This document shows, in pieces, positions 8,489 to 16,689 of a stretch of 64,000 nucleotides of DNA (the first letter of the stretch is position 1; each line of letters starts with the position of its first letter). The notes below the pieces were generated by a model that had not been told where the DNA came from, ran no database searches, and was given only the letters and a program-made list of their open reading frames with translations. The translations under genes were made by a program, and so were the position numbers. Source of the stretch: Octadecabacter arcticus 238 (lineage in GTDB: Bacteria > Pseudomonadota > Alphaproteobacteria > Rhodobacterales > Rhodobacteraceae); assembly GCF_000155735.2 (NCBI RefSeq), contig NC_020908.1:3043001-3107000 (forward strand), read 5' to 3'.

Positions 8489-9341
8489 TGGTCCCTCGCA
8501 TTGTGCGCGCCAGTTTTGCGGCGGCGTCGATGACGGCCAAATCAAGCCCTGTGTCAAAGCCTTGTGCTGCCAAGTGGCGGGCGGTGGTTTCTGTCGCGAC
8601 GTTGCCAGACGCGCCGGGCGCATAGGGGCAGCCGCCAAGACCCCCCACAGATGTGTCAAACACCCGCAGGCCAAGGGCGATTGACGCGTCTATATTGGCC
8701 AAAGCGCGCCCGCCCGTGTCATGGTAATGCCCCGCCAGAACCTGCGCTGGTGCCACATCTAGAACCGCGCCGAGCATGGTTTGGATGCTGTCAGGCGTCC
8801 CTGCACCGATGGTGTCGCCAAGACTGACTGCATAACACCCCATGTCGCGCAATTGGCCCACGACATACGCCACCTGCGCGGGGTCCGTTGGGCCATCAAA
8901 CGGGCAAGCAACGACGCAGGACACATAGCCGCGCACGGGGATGTTGGCCGCTTTCGCCGCCTGTGCGATGTCACGGTAGCGGGTCAGGCTTTGCGCGATG
9001 CTGGCGTTCAGATTGGCGCGCGAAAACCCCTCAGACGCTGAGGCGAAGACCGCGACTTCATCCGCATGTGCTGCGATCGCGTCGCTAAACCCGCGCAAGT
9101 TGGGGGTGAGTGCGGTGTAGCGGACGTTGCCGGCGCGCTTAATCCCTGCCAAGACCTGCGCACTGCCCGCCATCTGCGGCACCCATTTGGGGCTGACGAA
9201 ACTGGCACATTCGATGTGATGCAAGCCAGACGTCGAGAGCATATCGACGAGTGCGATTTTTTCCGCCACAGGGATATCGCGGGGTTCGTTTTGCAACCCG
9301 TCGCGGGGCCCGACCTCAAACAGTTCAATCTTTTGGGGCAT
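8478..9341 (-). CDS. mvaB: hydroxymethylglutaryl-CoA lyase
   Basis: This enzyme cleaves HMG-CoA to acetyl-CoA and acetoacetate, the last step of leucine catabolism. The 287-residue protein begins KIELFEVGPRDGLQNEP, the HMGL/DRE-TIM signature with metal and catalytic residues. It carries SLGDTIGAGTP, AGHYHDTGGRALANI and the C-terminal active-site Cys in GGLGGCPYAPGASGN. The start overlaps the end of the carboxylase alpha subunit by 17 bases. It is also called liuE in some operons. Confidence 0.95.
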   Translation of the reverse strand: MPQKIELFEVGPRDGLQNEPRDIPVAEKIALVDMLSTSGLHHIECASFVSPKWVPQMAGSAQVLAGIKRAGNVRYTALTPNLRGFSDAIAAHADEVAVFASASEGFSRANLNASIAQSLTRYRDIAQAAKAANIPVRGYVSCVVACPFDGPTDPAQVAYVVGQLRDMGCYAVSLGDTIGAGTPDSIQTMLGAVLDVAPAQVLAGHYHDTGGRALANIDASIALGLRVFDTSVGGLGGCPYAPGASGNVATETTARHLAAQGFDTGLDLAVIDAAAKLARTMRGTNDV

Positions 9342-11259
9342 CTATAACCTCCAACGATATCAGCGCGATACCGGCCTGCACTTGGCTGCCGGAAACGGCG
9401 TGGATAGCAGAAATTTTGCCCGCACGCGGCGCGCACAACACATGTTCCATTTTCATCGCTTCAAGCACCGCAAGTCGGTCGCCTTCTTGCACGTCATCGC
9501 CGACGGCCACGAAGATATCACGCAACAGGCCAGGCATCGGGGTCAGCACGGTGTCGCCGCCCTGTCCCGCACTGATGCGATCCAGCGGGTCGGGCTGGGT
9601 GAATGTCATTGGCGCCGCACCAAACAGCGTCACGACCCGCCCCGACAGATGTTGTGGGCGTGCCTTTTGCCCGTCAAACCGCCAGATATTGCCCAGCCTT
9701 TGGGCGTCCACCGCCTGCCCTGCTACATCGCAGGTCACATGATCCGATTTGTGAACCGTAAGCAGAACGGTGCTGTCGCCAAGGTCAATGGACCACGTCA
9801 GCGGCGCGTGCAGCGCAAATCCGGTCGCGCCACCTTGCCGCGCCATAACACCACTGAGCGCGAGGGCGGCCTGCGCCAGATCGGCTGGCGTGGGAACTGG
9901 CGCGGCGGTGAGGCTGTCCAGATGCCGTGCGATCAGGCCCGTATCCACGTGCCCCGCCGCGAAGTCCGCACCGCTTGCGAGGGCGGTCAGAAAGCCCAAA
10001 TTTGTCACCGTGCCCGCGACCTGCGTGGCCGCGAGGCCATTGATCAACATCGCAAGTGCCGCCGCGCGGTCAGGTCCGTGAACGATCACTTTCGCGATCA
10101 TCGGGTCATAATGCGGGGTGATTTCATCGCCCGCCTCAACACCAGTATCGGCGCGGACAATGTCGGGGAATGTCAGATGGGTTAGACGGCCAATGGCGGG
10201 CAAAAAGCCCTGCGTGGCGTCTTCGGCGTAGAGCCGTGCTTCGAACGCATGGCCTTGACTTTTTACGTCTTCTTGGCGCATTGGCAGGGGTTCCCCAGCC
10301 GCCACGCGCAACTGCCAATCCACCAGATCGATGCCGATGATGGCTTCTGTGACGGGGTGTTCGACCTGCAGGCGGGTGTTCATTTCCATAAACCAAAACC
10401 CGTCGGTACGCAGCGGGCCGGACCCGTCGACGATGAATTCAACCGTGCCCGCGCCGCTGTACCCAATGGCTTCTGCGGCTTTCACCGCCGCCGCACCCAT
10501 GGCGGATCGCACCGCGTCGCTCATCCTCGGCGCCGGGGCTTCTTCGATGACTTTTTGATGGCGACGTTGCAGCGAACAGTCACGTTCAAACAGGTGAATA
10601 GCCTGCGTACCATCGCCAAAAATCTGCACTTCTATGTGGCGCGGCGCGGTGACAAATTTCTCAATCAACACAGCATCATTGCAAAAGGCTGTCCGGCTTT
10701 CGGCGCGCGCAGAGGCGAGTTGGTCGTCAAATTCCAGCGCCGTTTCGGCCAGCCGCATGCCCTTACCGCCACCCCCTGCGACGGCCTTGATCATCACCGG
10801 ATAGCCGATTTTGGTGGCCTCATCGCGCAGCAGATCATCGTTCTGATCGGCGCCATGATAGCCCGGCACGACGGGAACACCTGCCTTTATCATCAAGGCC
10901 TTAGCGCGATCTTTGAGGCCCATTGCGCGGATCGCGTCGCCGCTGGGTCCAACGAAAATCAACCCTGCGGCGGTGACGGCGTCGACGAAGTCGGGGTTTT
11001 CGGAGAGAAATCCGTAGCCGGGGTGGATCGCGTCAGCGCCGGTGTTTTGCGCGGCTTGAATGATCCGATCTCCGCGCAGATAGCTGTCGGTCGGGGACGC
11101 GCCGCCAATGTGGACTGCTTGATCCGCGAGGCGCACGTGGCGCGCCTGTGCGTCAGCGTCGGAATAGACCGCGACGCAGGCGATGCCACGGGATTGCGCG
11201 GTTGCCATGATCCGGCACGCGATCTCGCCTCTGTTCGCGATGAGTAGTTTTGTGATCAT
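9325..11259 (-). CDS. liuD: methylcrotonyl-CoA carboxylase, biotin-containing alpha subunit
   Basis: This subunit carboxylates its own biotin with ATP and bicarbonate so that the beta subunit can carboxylate 3-methylcrotonyl-CoA. The 644 residues show the biotin-carboxylase start (ITKLLIANRGEIACRI), the ATP-grasp glycine loop (KAVAGGGGKGMRLAE) and the MNTRLQVEHPVTE signature. The C-terminal biotinyl domain has the lysine in LEAMKMEHV near residue 609. The specific substrate is inferred from the operon (isovaleryl-CoA dehydrogenase, HMG-CoA lyase). The first base overlaps the stop of the upstream membrane gene. Confidence 0.94.
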   Translation of the reverse strand: MITKLLIANRGEIACRIMATAQSRGIACVAVYSDADAQARHVRLADQAVHIGGASPTDSYLRGDRIIQAAQNTGADAIHPGYGFLSENPDFVDAVTAAGLIFVGPSGDAIRAMGLKDRAKALMIKAGVPVVPGYHGADQNDDLLRDEATKIGYPVMIKAVAGGGGKGMRLAETALEFDDQLASARAESRTAFCNDAVLIEKFVTAPRHIEVQIFGDGTQAIHLFERDCSLQRRHQKVIEEAPAPRMSDAVRSAMGAAAVKAAEAIGYSGAGTVEFIVDGSGPLRTDGFWFMEMNTRLQVEHPVTEAIIGIDLVDWQLRVAAGEPLPMRQEDVKSQGHAFEARLYAEDATQGFLPAIGRLTHLTFPDIVRADTGVEAGDEITPHYDPMIAKVIVHGPDRAAALAMLINGLAATQVAGTVTNLGFLTALASGADFAAGHVDTGLIARHLDSLTAAPVPTPADLAQAALALSGVMARQGGATGFALHAPLTWSIDLGDSTVLLTVHKSDHVTCDVAGQAVDAQRLGNIWRFDGQKARPQHLSGRVVTLFGAAPMTFTQPDPLDRISAGQGGDTVLTPMPGLLRDIFVAVGDDVQEGDRLAVLEAMKMEHVLCAPRAGKISAIHAVSGSQVQAGIALISLEVIDAPKD

Positions 11260-11732
11260 CAGGCGTCGCCTGCGTCTGCGTCTGGGCCCGCGTCCGCAAC
11301 TGAATATTTGCGATAGCGGTGGCGGTAAATCAGGTTCGGTCGGTCCGCGTCGACCAGATAAAACAAGATCCCAACATTCGCGAGGGTTTCAAACAACGTG
11401 ATGAGGTTGCCGTCCCCGCCCAATCCACGCACCAAGGCAAAGACTGTCAAACCCGCTGAAATTGCTGCGAAAATAACCGCCCAAGGGGATCGAAACGCCA
11501 GACCTAGGCCGACGAGAAATGGAAAAATGCAGTTAAATAGCGCGATTATCGGGCCTGCGCCGTAGTACAGTGACAGGGTGAGCCGCAGCACTGCGATGGC
11601 AATAAAATAGGCGACGATCACCCACAGCAGTGGGCCGAGTGCGCCCTTGGGATGGGCGCGGGCCTGTTCTGGCGACACCGACACCCATGGGATGCCAGAA
11701 TAAAAATCGCCGCGTTTCTTCTTGTCGGTCAT
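11259..11732 (-). CDS. predicted membrane protein inside the liu operon
   Basis: The 157-residue protein has a charged N-terminus (MTDKKKRGDFYSG), about four hydrophobic segments between residues 33 and 125, and an acidic Asp/Ala-rich C-terminal tail. Its stop shares one base with the liuD start, and its start is 27 bases after the liuB stop. It is therefore co-transcribed with the carboxylase subunits. I do not recognise a family. It is not a known part of leucine catabolism; a role in membrane-linked electron transfer or transport would be a guess. Confidence 0.8.
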   Translation of the reverse strand: MTDKKKRGDFYSGIPWVSVSPEQARAHPKGALGPLLWVIVAYFIAIAVLRLTLSLYYGAGPIIALFNCIFPFLVGLGLAFRSPWAVIFAAISAGLTVFALVRGLGGDGNLITLFETLANVGILFYLVDADRPNLIYRHRYRKYSVADAGPDADAGDA

Positions 11733-11759
11733 TGGTTTGCCTTTGATATTGTATCGAAA

Positions 11760-13331
11760 TTACATGCGGAACACGCCAAACTGTGTGTCCTCAATGGGTG
11801 CGTTCAGGGCGGCGCGAAGGGACATGGCGAGGATAGCACGGCTGTCGCGCGGATCAATAATGCCATCATCCCAAAGCCGCGCAGAGGCGTAAAGCGGATG
11901 CGATTGTTCTTCAAATTGATCAATAACAGGTTGTTTGTATTGCTTTTCTTGGGTGTCTGACCAATCCGCACCAGCGCGATCCATGGCGTCGCGTTTGACC
12001 GATGCGAGCACGCCTGCGGCCTGTTCACCGCCCATGACGGCGGTGCGCGATGTGGGCCATGTCCAGATAAAGTTCGGGCTGTAAGCCCTGCCGGACATGC
12101 CATAATTTCCCGCACCGAAACTACCGCCGACGATCATGGTGATTTTGGGGACCGATGTGGTCGCCACGGCTGTCACCATCTTGGCGCCGTGACGGGCGAT
12201 GCCTTCGTTTTCGTATTGCCGCCCGACCATGAATCCGGTGATGTTTTGCAGGAAGACGAGTGGTGTTTTTCTTTTTGAACAAAGCTCTATGAAATGCGCG
12301 CCTTTTTGGGCGGCTTCAGAAAACAGCACCCCATTGTTGGCGATGATGCCGACACGCATGCCTTCGATCATCGCGAACCCAGTGACGAGGGTTTCGCCAA
12401 AGCGGGCTTTGAATTCATCAAATTCGGACCCATCGACAATGCGAAAGATGATTTCACGTATGTCGAACGGGGTCTTGAGGTCAGACGGGATAAGGTTGAA
12501 AAAATCCTGTTCAGACTTGGCTGGTCCGTTAAATTTGCTTGGTTTGTACGCCGCCCCAGATCCGGATTGAGTGTTTTGTACAATTTGGCGCACGAGGGCC
12601 AGCGCGTGCGCGTCGTCTTCTGCGAGGTAGTCGGCAACGCCGGACAGTCGCGTGTGGACGTCGCCGCCGCCCAAGTCTTCGGCGGACACGATTTCGCCTG
12701 TCGCGGCTTTGACCAGTGGTGGCCCCGCGAGGAAAATCGTGCCTTGGTCGCGCACGATCACGGACACATCGGCCATGGCTGGCACATAGGCACCGCCAGC
12801 GGTGCAGCTGCCCATAACGGCGGCAATTTGCGGGATGCCAGCGGCGGACATGCGGGCTTGGTTGTAAAAGATGCGGCCAAAGTGGTCACGGTCAGGGAAC
12901 ACTTCGTCTTGGTTTGGCAGGTTCGCGCCGCCTGAATCCACCAGATAAACACAGGGCAAGCGGCATTGTTCAGCGATTTCCTGTGCGCGCAGATGCTTTT
13001 TCACCGTGATCGGATAGTAAGTCCCGCCTTTGACGGTGGCGTCGTTGCAGACCACCATGACTTGGCGGCCGTGGATCAACCCGATGCCCGCGATCACACC
13101 ACCGCAGGGGGCCGCACCATCATACATGCCGTGGCCCGCAGTGGCGCCGATTTCAAGGAATGGCGAACCGACATCGAGCAGGTTTGCGACGCGGTCGCGG
13201 GGCAGCATTTTGCCGCGCGACACGTGGCGGGCGCGGGATTTTTCACCACCACCTGCGGCTGCATGGGCTGCGGCATCGCGGACCAGGTCAAGTGCTGCGA
13301 CATGGGCCGCGTGGAATACAGTTTGCGTCAT
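11760..13331 (-). CDS. liuB: methylcrotonyl-CoA carboxylase, carboxyltransferase beta subunit
   Basis: This subunit transfers the carboxyl group from biotin to 3-methylcrotonyl-CoA, giving 3-methylglutaconyl-CoA. The 523-residue length is typical of the MCC beta/acyl-CoA carboxyltransferase family. Visible motifs are [47 protein letters not shown] and [16 protein letters not shown]. The last two are characteristic of MCC rather than propionyl-CoA carboxylase. The start overlaps the stop of the LprI-like gene by four bases (ATGA). It is intact. Confidence 0.95.
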   Translation of the reverse strand: MTQTVFHAAHVAALDLVRDAAAHAAAGGGEKSRARHVSRGKMLPRDRVANLLDVGSPFLEIGATAGHGMYDGAAPCGGVIAGIGLIHGRQVMVVCNDATVKGGTYYPITVKKHLRAQEIAEQCRLPCVYLVDSGGANLPNQDEVFPDRDHFGRIFYNQARMSAAGIPQIAAVMGSCTAGGAYVPAMADVSVIVRDQGTIFLAGPPLVKAATGEIVSAEDLGGGDVHTRLSGVADYLAEDDAHALALVRQIVQNTQSGSGAAYKPSKFNGPAKSEQDFFNLIPSDLKTPFDIREIIFRIVDGSEFDEFKARFGETLVTGFAMIEGMRVGIIANNGVLFSEAAQKGAHFIELCSKRKTPLVFLQNITGFMVGRQYENEGIARHGAKMVTAVATTSVPKITMIVGGSFGAGNYGMSGRAYSPNFIWTWPTSRTAVMGGEQAAGVLASVKRDAMDRAGADWSDTQEKQYKQPVIDQFEEQSHPLYASARLWDDGIIDPRDSRAILAMSLRAALNAPIEDTQFGVFRM

Positions 13332-13852
13332 CCGCGCATGCCTTCACCCAAGAAACGCAGGTATATCACGCGTTTGGCCGTGAGATCGAGCAGGCAGGAT
13401 GCGCCTGCAATCTGGCGCATCGATCCGGCCCCCCACATGGCATATTCCAACGCGCACTGGGTGTCGCGCAGCGGGATCCAAGCGCGTTGTGCGTCGCGCA
13501 AACTGTCGGCGCGGTTGGCAAATTCGGGGAAAAATTCCACATCTTGGTCGTCCATCGCCTGCAGTCCGTCCATTATCGGGCCATAATCGCGGTTGAGCAG
13601 GCGGTCCCACGCCTCATATTCGGCCAGCGTGCAAAACATCATGCCAACAGTGGTTTGCCCGTCGGTTTCGGATGCCATGCAGAGGCCGGACCCCTGCCCG
13701 ACGCAGGCTGCCGCCGCGTTGCTGTCTTCGGCCCCGTCAAAACAGGCGGCTGTGACATCCATATGGGGCATCAATTCGACCACGGCGGGTTGCAGTTCGG
13801 CGTGGGCGCTGAGGGGGGCGAGCACCATCGACAGGGTCAGGGCACGGATCAT
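13328..13852 (-). CDS. secreted LprI/DUF1311-like protein
   Basis: The 174-residue protein has a signal peptide ([18 protein letters not shown]) and a mature domain with several cysteines. The segment from about residue 74, [18 protein letters not shown], followed by [16 protein letters not shown] near 118 and a later Cys, matches the DUF1311 pattern shared with the lysozyme inhibitor LprI. It is likely periplasmic and disulfide-bonded. It overlaps liuB and the 29-codon ORF upstream by four bases each. Why such a protein sits in a leucine-degradation operon is unclear. Confidence 0.78.
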   Translation of the reverse strand: MIRALTLSMVLAPLSAHAELQPAVVELMPHMDVTAACFDGAEDSNAAAACVGQGSGLCMASETDGQTTVGMMFCTLAEYEAWDRLLNRDYGPIMDGLQAMDDQDVEFFPEFANRADSLRDAQRAWIPLRDTQCALEYAMWGAGSMRQIAGASCLLDLTAKRVIYLRFLGEGMRG

Positions 13853-13938
13853 AGGTGGTCCTCCAAGAACAGAAGTTGCTGGGCTGCCTGATGCATTTTG
13901 CAGGCGGCTGAGGCCGGGCCGATAAGGGAGGATTTCAT
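13849..13938 (-). CDS. 29-codon ORF linking two secreted-protein genes
   Basis: The ORF begins MKSSLIGPASAACKM and ends LLFLEDHL. Its ATG overlaps the stop of the upstream secreted-protein gene by four bases, and its stop overlaps the ATG of the LprI-like gene by four bases, so ATGA joints occur at both ends. The last codons contain the GGAGG ribosome-binding site of the LprI-like gene. This suggests it is translated, perhaps mainly to couple the neighbours. No family is recognised and the peptide has no clear membrane span. Confidence 0.5.
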   Translation of the reverse strand: MKSSLIGPASAACKMHQAAQQLLFLEDHL

Positions 13939-14495
13939 TGCTCTTCTCCTGTCAAGTCGGCAACCAGATCAGCGGCAACAAATTCCAGCGCGGTGCGCCA
14001 GTGGATTTCGATCAGGCAATCAATCGGATCATCGCTTGCGGCCGCGACGTCGTCACACAGGGTCAGGCCGTCATCATAAAGTCCGCCTGTACCGTTGCGC
14101 CCTTGAGCGATTGCGGCCTCGGCGCGGTGGGTGACTTGGGACTGCCAAAACACGAGGTCGTCGGTCTTACATACGGCGCGGCGATCAAACAGCGTGTAGC
14201 CCAGCGCGTCACACGACTGGGTGATAGGAATGTGGCGTTCGCCGCAGACGATAGGGCCAATCATGTCCAACATCGGGTTGTCGGGGTTTTCGATCATCAG
14301 TTGGATGAAGCAGGCCTCGAATGCGGTGATGTCACCCTTAAGGGGTGATGCGGCCTGTGCGTGGCCCGTTGTTGCCAGACAGCTGAGCGCCACAGCAGTG
14401 GCAACGCCGCGCAGTGGGGCGCCTGCCGTGGCGGGTGGCATTGGCGGGCATTTGAGCCCGTATAGACTGCGGTAAAGCGCTAGGACCATTGGCAC
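13935..14495 (-). CDS. secreted cysteine-containing protein of unknown function
   Basis: Translation from 14495 gives 186 residues. The ATG at 14441 gives 168 residues with a better signal peptide (RGVATAVALSCLATTGHAQA), so the shorter start may be the real one. The mature part has about seven cysteines, with pairs such as CFIQL, VCGER, SCDALG and CDDV, suggesting an exported disulfide-bonded protein. General size and cysteine style resemble the LprI-like neighbour, but I cannot show homology. It follows liuA by about 22 bases on the same strand, within the liu operon. Confidence 0.65.
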   Translation of the reverse strand: MPMVLALYRSLYGLKCPPMPPATAGAPLRGVATAVALSCLATTGHAQAASPLKGDITAFEACFIQLMIENPDNPMLDMIGPIVCGERHIPITQSCDALGYTLFDRRAVCKTDDLVFWQSQVTHRAEAAIAQGRNGTGGLYDDGLTLCDDVAAASDDPIDCLIEIHWRTALEFVAADLVADLTGEEQ

Positions 14496-14517
14496 ACCGA
14501 TGCGGCATTGGTCAATG

Positions 14518-15681
14518 TCACGTCATTGCCCCCATCAATTCACGCCCGATCAACATGCGCCTGATTTCGGATGTGCCCGCGCCGATTTCCATCAGTTTCG
14601 CGTCGCGAAACAGGCGCGCGACGGGGGCGTCGGCCATGAAGCCCGCCCCGCCAAAGGCTTGCACGGCTTGATGCGCCTGCACCATCGCCTGTTCTGATGC
14701 GTACAGACAGCAGGCGGCGGCGTCCGCGCGGGTGACGGTGCCTTTGTCGCAGGCCTTGGCGACCTCATAGACGTAGGCGCGCGCGGAATTTAGCGCCGTG
14801 TACATGTCCGCCACCTTGCCCTGCATCAGTTGGAAATTTCCAATCGGTTCGCCGAATTGTTTGCGCTGTGCGATGTAGGGCATCACTTCGTCCAGACAAG
14901 CCGCCACGATGCCAAGGCCAATGCCCGCCAACACAACCCGTTCGTAGTCAAGGCCGGACATCAAAACACGCACGCCGCGTCCCTCTTCGCCAAGCACGTT
15001 ATCAAATGGCACCTCTACGTCGTCAAAGACCAGTTCTGCCGTATTGGACCCGCGCATTCCCAGCTTGTCGAAATGCGGCGATGTGGTGAAGCCCATCATG
15101 GACTTTTCGATCAGGAACGCCGTTATGCCCTTTGAGCCCGCCGCCGGATCGGTTTTGGCGTAGACGACCAGCGTGTCGGCTTCCGCGCCATTGGTGATCC
15201 AGTATTTGGTGCCATTGAGGATGTAGCGATCGTTTCGGCGTTCCGCCTTGAGGGACATGGACACGACGTCCGATCCGGCACCGGATTCAGACATTGCCAG
15301 TGCGCCGACATGTTCACCTGAGACAAGGCGCGGCAGATATGTCGCCTTTTGCGCGTCGGTTCCGTTCAGTTTGATCTGGTTGACGCACAGGTTTGAATGC
15401 GCCCCGTAGGACAGCGCCACAGACGCCGATGCGCGCGCGATTTCTTCGACCGCGACGGTATGGGCGAGGTAAGACATCCCCGCGCCGCCGTATGTTTCAT
15501 CCACCGTCACGCCGAGCAAACCAAGATCACCCATGTCGCGCCAAAGTGCGGGTGGGAACAGGTTGTCACGATCAATTTGCGCGGCCATCGGTTTCAAGTG
15601 TGCCTGCGCCCATGCATGCACCATGTCACGCAGGGCGTTCACATCGTCACCAAGATCAAAGGTCATAGAGGCAGTAAACAT
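14518..15681 (-). CDS. liuA: isovaleryl-CoA dehydrogenase
   Basis: This FAD enzyme oxidises isovaleryl-CoA to 3-methylcrotonyl-CoA, the first committed step of the leucine branch, and passes electrons to ETF. The 387-residue acyl-CoA dehydrogenase has LAMSESGAGSDVVSM and KYWITNGAEADTLVVYAK for FAD/substrate binding. The catalytic Glu is expected in LDYERVVLA near residue 247, the position special to isovaleryl-CoA dehydrogenases, and FGGAGFM lies near the C-terminus. The identity is supported by the carboxylase and lyase genes downstream. It is the first gene of the operon, with a palindrome 14 bases upstream of its ATG. Confidence 0.95.
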   Translation of the reverse strand: MFTASMTFDLGDDVNALRDMVHAWAQAHLKPMAAQIDRDNLFPPALWRDMGDLGLLGVTVDETYGGAGMSYLAHTVAVEEIARASASVALSYGAHSNLCVNQIKLNGTDAQKATYLPRLVSGEHVGALAMSESGAGSDVVSMSLKAERRNDRYILNGTKYWITNGAEADTLVVYAKTDPAAGSKGITAFLIEKSMMGFTTSPHFDKLGMRGSNTAELVFDDVEVPFDNVLGEEGRGVRVLMSGLDYERVVLAGIGLGIVAACLDEVMPYIAQRKQFGEPIGNFQLMQGKVADMYTALNSARAYVYEVAKACDKGTVTRADAAACCLYASEQAMVQAHQAVQAFGGAGFMADAPVARLFRDAKLMEIGAGTSEIRRMLIGRELMGAMT

Positions 15682-15694
15682 GACATTTCCAAAT

Positions 15695-15716
15695 TTATTG
15701 AACGCTTGTTCAATAA
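15695..15716. promoter_or_regulatory. palindromic operator candidate upstream of liuA
   Basis: Two perfect 9-base arms, TTATTGAAC and GTTCAATAA, are separated by 4 bases and lie 14-35 bases upstream of the liuA ATG. The size and symmetry fit a dimeric TetR- or MerR-type repressor site. Liu operons are known to be controlled by LiuR (MerR family) or LiuQ (TetR family), but no such regulator gene is visible next to it. Confidence 0.6.
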
Positions 15717-15910
15717 CATGCCCTACGGCGGGTCCCGCGTCAATCCTGCGGACCCGAAACTAGGCGCTATATGGCGACGTAGATGTTTCGGCCAAGACAA
15801 GACTGCGATGTTAATGCCAATTCCAAGGACGCATTAACCAGATATTTTCCGATCCTGCCGTAAGTGGCGCCATGATTGATGTCTTTGCACATATCGCGGC
15901 CTCTGTGCCT

Positions 15911-15940
15911 CTGGCCAAAACTGGCCAAAACTGGCCAAAA
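15911..15940. repeat. three perfect direct 10-bp repeats (CTGGCCAAAA)
   Basis: The unit CTGGCCAAAA occurs three times head to tail with no spacer. Each unit holds the 6-bp palindrome TGGCCA, and the 10-bp period puts every copy on the same face of the helix. The block lies 57 bases before the regulator ORF at 15997, so it may be an iterated binding site for that protein. Confidence 0.75.
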
Positions 15941-15996
15941 GTATATGTTCGTTTAGAAACAGCATTGCCCAAGCGAAAAAATTAGGCTTTTGGTCA

Positions 15997-16668
15997 TTGG
16001 TGAAAGATTTAATGAGTATCATAGACGCCGCGCTTTTGCGCAAAGGCTTGTCGGCCGCTGCTGCGTCACGACTGGCCGTGGGGAACCCGTCCCTTATCAA
16101 GAACATGCGCAACAAAACCGGCAACCCCAAACGGTTCAACGCACATGCCTTGAAACAGTTGGCAGACGTTTTGGATCTGGAATTCTATTTCGGCGATGCC
16201 CGCACGCAGACCGTGGTTCATCTGCCAGCTGGGTTTGCCGAGCGCACAATCGAACCGCTGGCCGCCGCGACAGCGCGCCAAGAGGCGCTTGAGATGGGAT
16301 TTCTGCCGATCCCTTATCACAGCGCCGCCCTGCCCAATTTTCGTGGCACCGCGCCTGTGGCGCTGGCGCGCCAATGGCTGACGGCCAGCACCCTTGTGGC
16401 CGAGACGCTGGCGTTTCTACCGGTGGTGACTGATGACATGATCCCGACACTGACGATCGGTGCGTTGGCCCTGCTAGACACATCAGATGTAGACCTGCAC
16501 GACGACGGCATTTGGGCTTTGGCACTAAAAGGCCGCTACGTGTTTGCCCGCATCCAGCGCCCGTCCCCGAACATGCTTGTGCTGAAGGGCGACAAACCCA
16601 ACCAGCCCGTGCAGGTTTTCAAAGACGCCGAATTGCGCACCCTTAAGGTGTTGGGCAAAGTCGTGTGA
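15997..16668 (+). CDS. HTH regulator with LexA/S24-like C-terminal domain lacking the catalytic dyad
   Basis: The 223-residue protein has an N-terminal DNA-binding-like part (about 5-60, including LSAAAASRLAVGNPSLIKNM) and a C-terminal part (about 140-222) of the S24/LexA beta-fold. In active S24 proteins the motif is GDSMxPTL, but here it reads TDDMIPTL, so the serine is replaced. The lysine expected in a 'YVKRL' segment is missing too (YVFARI). It is probably a repressor that does not self-cleave. A start at 16012 (MSIIDAALL) is also possible. It stands alone, and three 10-bp repeats precede it. Confidence 0.8.
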   Translation: MVKDLMSIIDAALLRKGLSAAAASRLAVGNPSLIKNMRNKTGNPKRFNAHALKQLADVLDLEFYFGDARTQTVVHLPAGFAERTIEPLAAATARQEALEMGFLPIPYHSAALPNFRGTAPVALARQWLTASTLVAETLAFLPVVTDDMIPTLTIGALALLDTSDVDLHDDGIWALALKGRYVFARIQRPSPNMLVLKGDKPNQPVQVFKDAELRTLKVLGKVV

Positions 16669-16689
16669 ATCGCCCACCAACCCCTGTGA

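Larger units (their letters stand above)
15682..15996. other. intergenic region between liuA and the S24-like regulator
   Basis: This 315-base divergent region holds the liuA palindrome (15695-15716) and three direct 10-bp repeats (15911-15940). It presumably contains both divergent promoters. I see no gene in it and no promoter box clear enough to call. Confidence 0.6.

Noticed and set aside
15911..15940. Triple 10-bp repeat considered as a CRISPR remnant
   Set aside because: Units are 10 bp with no spacers and there are no cas genes; an operator array is more likely.
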